Assembly: GCF_010548305.1 (NCBI RefSeq)
Contig: NZ_JAAGLV010000005.1
Coordinates: forward strand, 310,001 to 374,000
Length of the DNA stretch: 64,000 bases
Direction: 5' to 3'
From: Streptomyces sp. SID13031
GTDB taxonomy: Bacteria; Actinomycetota; Actinomycetes; Propionibacteriales; Kribbellaceae
The translations under genes and the position numbers were made by a program. The notes beneath the pieces were generated by a model. It searched no databases. It was not told the DNA's origin and saw only the letters and a program-made list of their open reading frames with translations. Positions 61,890 through 64,000 of this stretch are shown here, in pieces; within the stretch, counting starts at the first letter, position 1, and the number at the start of each line of letters is the position of its first letter.

Positions 61890-63796
61890 CCCGCCTCGTG
61901 CTACCTGACACCGACCGCGTGCTGTCCCGCCAGACCGGCTGGGTGCGGGCCCACTGGGAGGCACTGGCCGACCACCTGCTCGATTCGCTGATCCCGTACT
62001 TCTCCCCCGGCAACGCCCGCGTCGTCCTGCCCGGCCGCCCCAGCCGATCCGGTACTGCGTCAGACGAGCTGGAGGGGTTCGCCCGATCGTTCATGCTCGC
62101 CGCCTTCCGGATCGCGGGCGTGCGCGGCGAGGGGTGCGAGAAGCTGATCGAGCGGTATGCGCGAGGCGTCGCCAACGGCGCGAACCCGGACCACCCCGAG
62201 GCGTGGCTGCGGCTCACCCCGCGCTCGCAGCAGATGGTCGAGGCGGCCGCGATCGCCGTCGCCCTGCACGAGTCCCGCGAGTGGATCTGGGATCGCCTGG
62301 ACACCCGCGCCCAGGAGCACGTCGCCGAATGGCTCGGCGGCTTCATCGGCTCCACCACGCACGACAACAACTGGCGGCTGTTCCAGGTCGTCAGCGAGCA
62401 GTTCCTCGCCTCGGTCGGCGCCCCGTACTCGCAAGAGGACATTGACGGAGGGCTCGACCGGATCGAGGACTGGTACGTCGGCGACGGCTGGTACTCCGAC
62501 GGCGACGGGCAGAAGTTCGACAACTACATCGGCTGGGCCATGCACCTGTACCCGGGCATCTGGACCCGGATGGCGGCGGCGACCCCGGGTGCGCAGTACG
62601 ACGATCGGCTGAAGGTCTATCGGGAGCGGCTGAGCCTGTTCCTGGAGGACGCGATCCACCTGGTGGGCAACGACGGAGCGCCGGTCTACCAGGGACGGTC
62701 GCTGACTTACCGGATGGCGGCTGCCGCGCCGTACTGGATGGGACAGATCCTCGACGCGACGCCACTGAGCCCTGGGGCCACTCGGCGGTTGTGCTCCGGG
62801 ATCGCGCGCCACTTCGTGCAGCACGGCGTACCGGATGAGCGCGGGCTGCTGACGCTCGGCTGGTACGACACGTTCCTGCCGACCACGCAGTCGTACTCCG
62901 GGCCCGGCTCGCCGTACTGGGCGTCGAAGGGCTTCATCGGGCTGCTGCTACCGCCGGAGCACCCGGTGTGGTCCGACCCGGAAGATACGGTGCCGCTCGA
63001 CGAGGCTGACCAAGTGCGGGCGATGCCTGCGCCTGGCTGGCTGGTGCACGCGAGCCGCCACGACCAGGTGGTCAGGCTGATCAACCACGGCTCGGATCAC
63101 GAACCGTTGACAGAGCCTTCCGGGATCGAGCCGGCGGCCGATCCGCACTACGACCGGCTGGCGTTCGCCAACCACGCGGGGCCTGAGATCTCGGATGCCG
63201 CCTCGCTGCAGCGAGTGGACAACCTCACCTCGCTCGTCGACCAGCACGGCAAGTCGAGCCATCGCGGGCGGATCCGGCGGCTCGGGGTGGGTTCGCGGTC
63301 GGCGGCGTCGTGGCACAAGGCGTGGGTCGGCAGTGATGGACCGTGGCCGATCGAGATCGCCTCGGTGGTACACGGGGGTTGGGAGATCCGTTGCTCGTTG
63401 GTGGACGGGCCTGCCGGAGTACTGGTGCGTAGTGGCGGGTATGCGGTGGCCGGCGACTCCTTGCCGACAGCAACGACCGGCGAGGGACCGGCCCGGGCGT
63501 TGGCGCGGAACTCCGACGGGCTGATGTCGGCGGTGGTGAACCTGCACGGGTACGACGAGGCGGGGGTGCACCGCGATCTCGGGGCGAACCCCTTCGGTCC
63601 GCACTCGGCCACGCCGTACCTGACCGCCGCGCACACCGGCGAACCGCTCGTCCTCGTGCACGCGGTGTTGCTGACCCGTGACGCGATCCGCCCTGAAGCG
63701 CTGGCGGAGGCCATCCAGGTCACCGTCGACGGTTACGAGATCACTCTCACACTGCCAGGCGACGACACGGAGATCGTGCGAATGGGGAACCGCTGA
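61886..63796 (+). CDS. DUF2264 protein, putative glycoside hydrolase (GH154-like)
   Basis: A 636-residue soluble protein matching DUF2264. Its alpha/alpha-toroid part (about residues 15-400) contains STTHDNNWRLFQVVSEQFL, DWYVGDGWYSDGDGQKFDNYIGW and LGWYDTFLPTTQSYSGPGSPYW, with several conserved Asp and Trp. A beta-rich C-terminal domain follows. Members are linked to glucuronide or complex-polysaccharide breakdown. It is co-translated with the 2-hydroxyacid dehydrogenase behind a LacI-type site, so sugar-acid catabolism is likely. No signal peptide is visible, so it would act on imported oligosaccharides. Confidence 0.85.
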   Translation: MTRLVLPDTDRVLSRQTGWVRAHWEALADHLLDSLIPYFSPGNARVVLPGRPSRSGTASDELEGFARSFMLAAFRIAGVRGEGCEKLIERYARGVANGANPDHPEAWLRLTPRSQQMVEAAAIAVALHESREWIWDRLDTRAQEHVAEWLGGFIGSTTHDNNWRLFQVVSEQFLASVGAPYSQEDIDGGLDRIEDWYVGDGWYSDGDGQKFDNYIGWAMHLYPGIWTRMAAATPGAQYDDRLKVYRERLSLFLEDAIHLVGNDGAPVYQGRSLTYRMAAAAPYWMGQILDATPLSPGATRRLCSGIARHFVQHGVPDERGLLTLGWYDTFLPTTQSYSGPGSPYWASKGFIGLLLPPEHPVWSDPEDTVPLDEADQVRAMPAPGWLVHASRHDQVVRLINHGSDHEPLTEPSGIEPAADPHYDRLAFANHAGPEISDAASLQRVDNLTSLVDQHGKSSHRGRIRRLGVGSRSAASWHKAWVGSDGPWPIEIASVVHGGWEIRCSLVDGPAGVLVRSGGYAVAGDSLPTATTGEGPARALARNSDGLMSAVVNLHGYDEAGVHRDLGANPFGPHSATPYLTAAHTGEPLVLVHAVLLTRDAIRPEALAEAIQVTVDGYEITLTLPGDDTEIVRMGNR

Positions 63797-63813
63797 CCTC
63801 GTACCGTGGGGGC

Positions 63814-64000
63814 ATGACGGAAACGATCGAGCCCGCGGTCACCGACGCGTTGTCGGCGGCGGTGGCGGCCGACCCCGGTACGGCCAACCAGGAAAAGTTG
63901 TGGGCGGCAACATTCGCGCTGGAGCGCTGGTGGTTCGTCCAGCGCGGCGAGCCGGACAACCCGCAGCCGTTCGTCGGCGTGCATCAGGAGCAGCCGTTCC
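63814..64000 (+). CDS. Partial gene cut by window end, unknown function
   Basis: Begins at ATG 63814 behind a GGGGGC stretch, 17 bases after the DUF2264 stop, and is open to the window end (62 codons). The visible part (METIEPAV-like start, TFALERWWFVQRGEPDNPQPF) suggests a small soluble actinobacterial protein. No family can be assigned from this fragment. Confidence 0.6.
   Translation, partial: MTETIEPAVTDALSAAVAADPGTANQEKLWAATFALERWWFVQRGEPDNPQPFVGVHQEQPF

Noticed and set aside
1..64000. CRISPR arrays, tRNA and rRNA genes
   Set aside because: I saw no regularly spaced repeats, no tRNA T-loop signature in a foldable context and no rRNA sequence.

Overview
The window is about 70% G+C, packed with genes on both strands, and shows frequent GTG starts, ATGA/GTGA stop-start overlaps and actinobacterial families (mycothiol-dependent enzymes, HTH-DUF5753 regulators, PAC2 proteins, ECF42 sigma factors). 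It is chromosomal DNA of a soil actinomycete. The order Propionibacteriales, possibly Kribbella, is my best guess from gene style. That guess is inference, not an identification.

Layout. 1-2.95 kb: end of an oligopeptidase B gene and a primary-like (group 2) sigma factor. 2.97-6.26 kb: a compact cassette with a divergent SLATT-type two-TM protein, a protein with a DPPWY methyltransferase-like motif, and a calcineurin-like phosphoesterase. It looks like a nucleotide-linked conflict (defence) cassette and is the best candidate here for an undescribed system. 6.2-17.7 kb: HAD hydrolase, CPBP protease, GPH-type transporter with a PLP lyase, DyP peroxidase, ATP-dependent DNA ligase with a methyltransferase, epoxide hydrolase with MarR, and two phosphotransferases. 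17.8-23.6 kb: an orphan DUF5753 regulator, an ECF42 sigma factor with its DGPF partner and two matching ECF promoters, and a secreted papain-like protease paired with an anchored secreted protein. 24-28.5 kb: SNF2 helicase, hydrolase, a deleted FAD oxidoreductase and a DUF1003 protein. 28.9-32 kb: flavohaemoglobin, coiled-coil protein and bacterial nitric oxide synthase in one transcription unit. 32-37.2 kb: KimA-like potassium importer, CYTH protein and cytochrome oxidase subunit I. 37.1-40.5 kb: znuA-znuC-znuB-zur behind a probable Zur operator. 40.6-45.2 kb: amino-acid permease, serine hydrolase, WYL regulator and epoxide hydrolase.

About 45.2-50.9 kb is a decayed integrative island. It is bounded by a 215-bp direct repeat containing the 3' end of an acyl-CoA dehydrogenase gene. 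It carries gene fragments, two multi-pass membrane proteins of unknown function, and a tyrosine integrase that has lost part of its catalytic domain. To its right (50.8-56.6 kb) is the intact acyl-CoA dehydrogenase, divergent from a TetR regulator, thiolase, long FabG and MaoC dehydratase: a fatty-acid beta-oxidation regulon. 56.6-58.2 kb holds a perfect 25-bp inverted repeat and an editing-domain-less threonyl-tRNA synthetase. That gene follows a 17-residue leader peptide with three consecutive Thr codons and an attenuator hairpin. 58.2-64 kb: TesB thioesterase, DoxX protein, PAC2 protein, then a LacI-type operator followed by a 2-hydroxyacid dehydrogenase and a DUF2264 protein. The last gene is cut by the window end.

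No rRNA, tRNA, CRISPR array or intact transposase was seen. Functions are read from motifs and family resemblance by eye; no database search was run.
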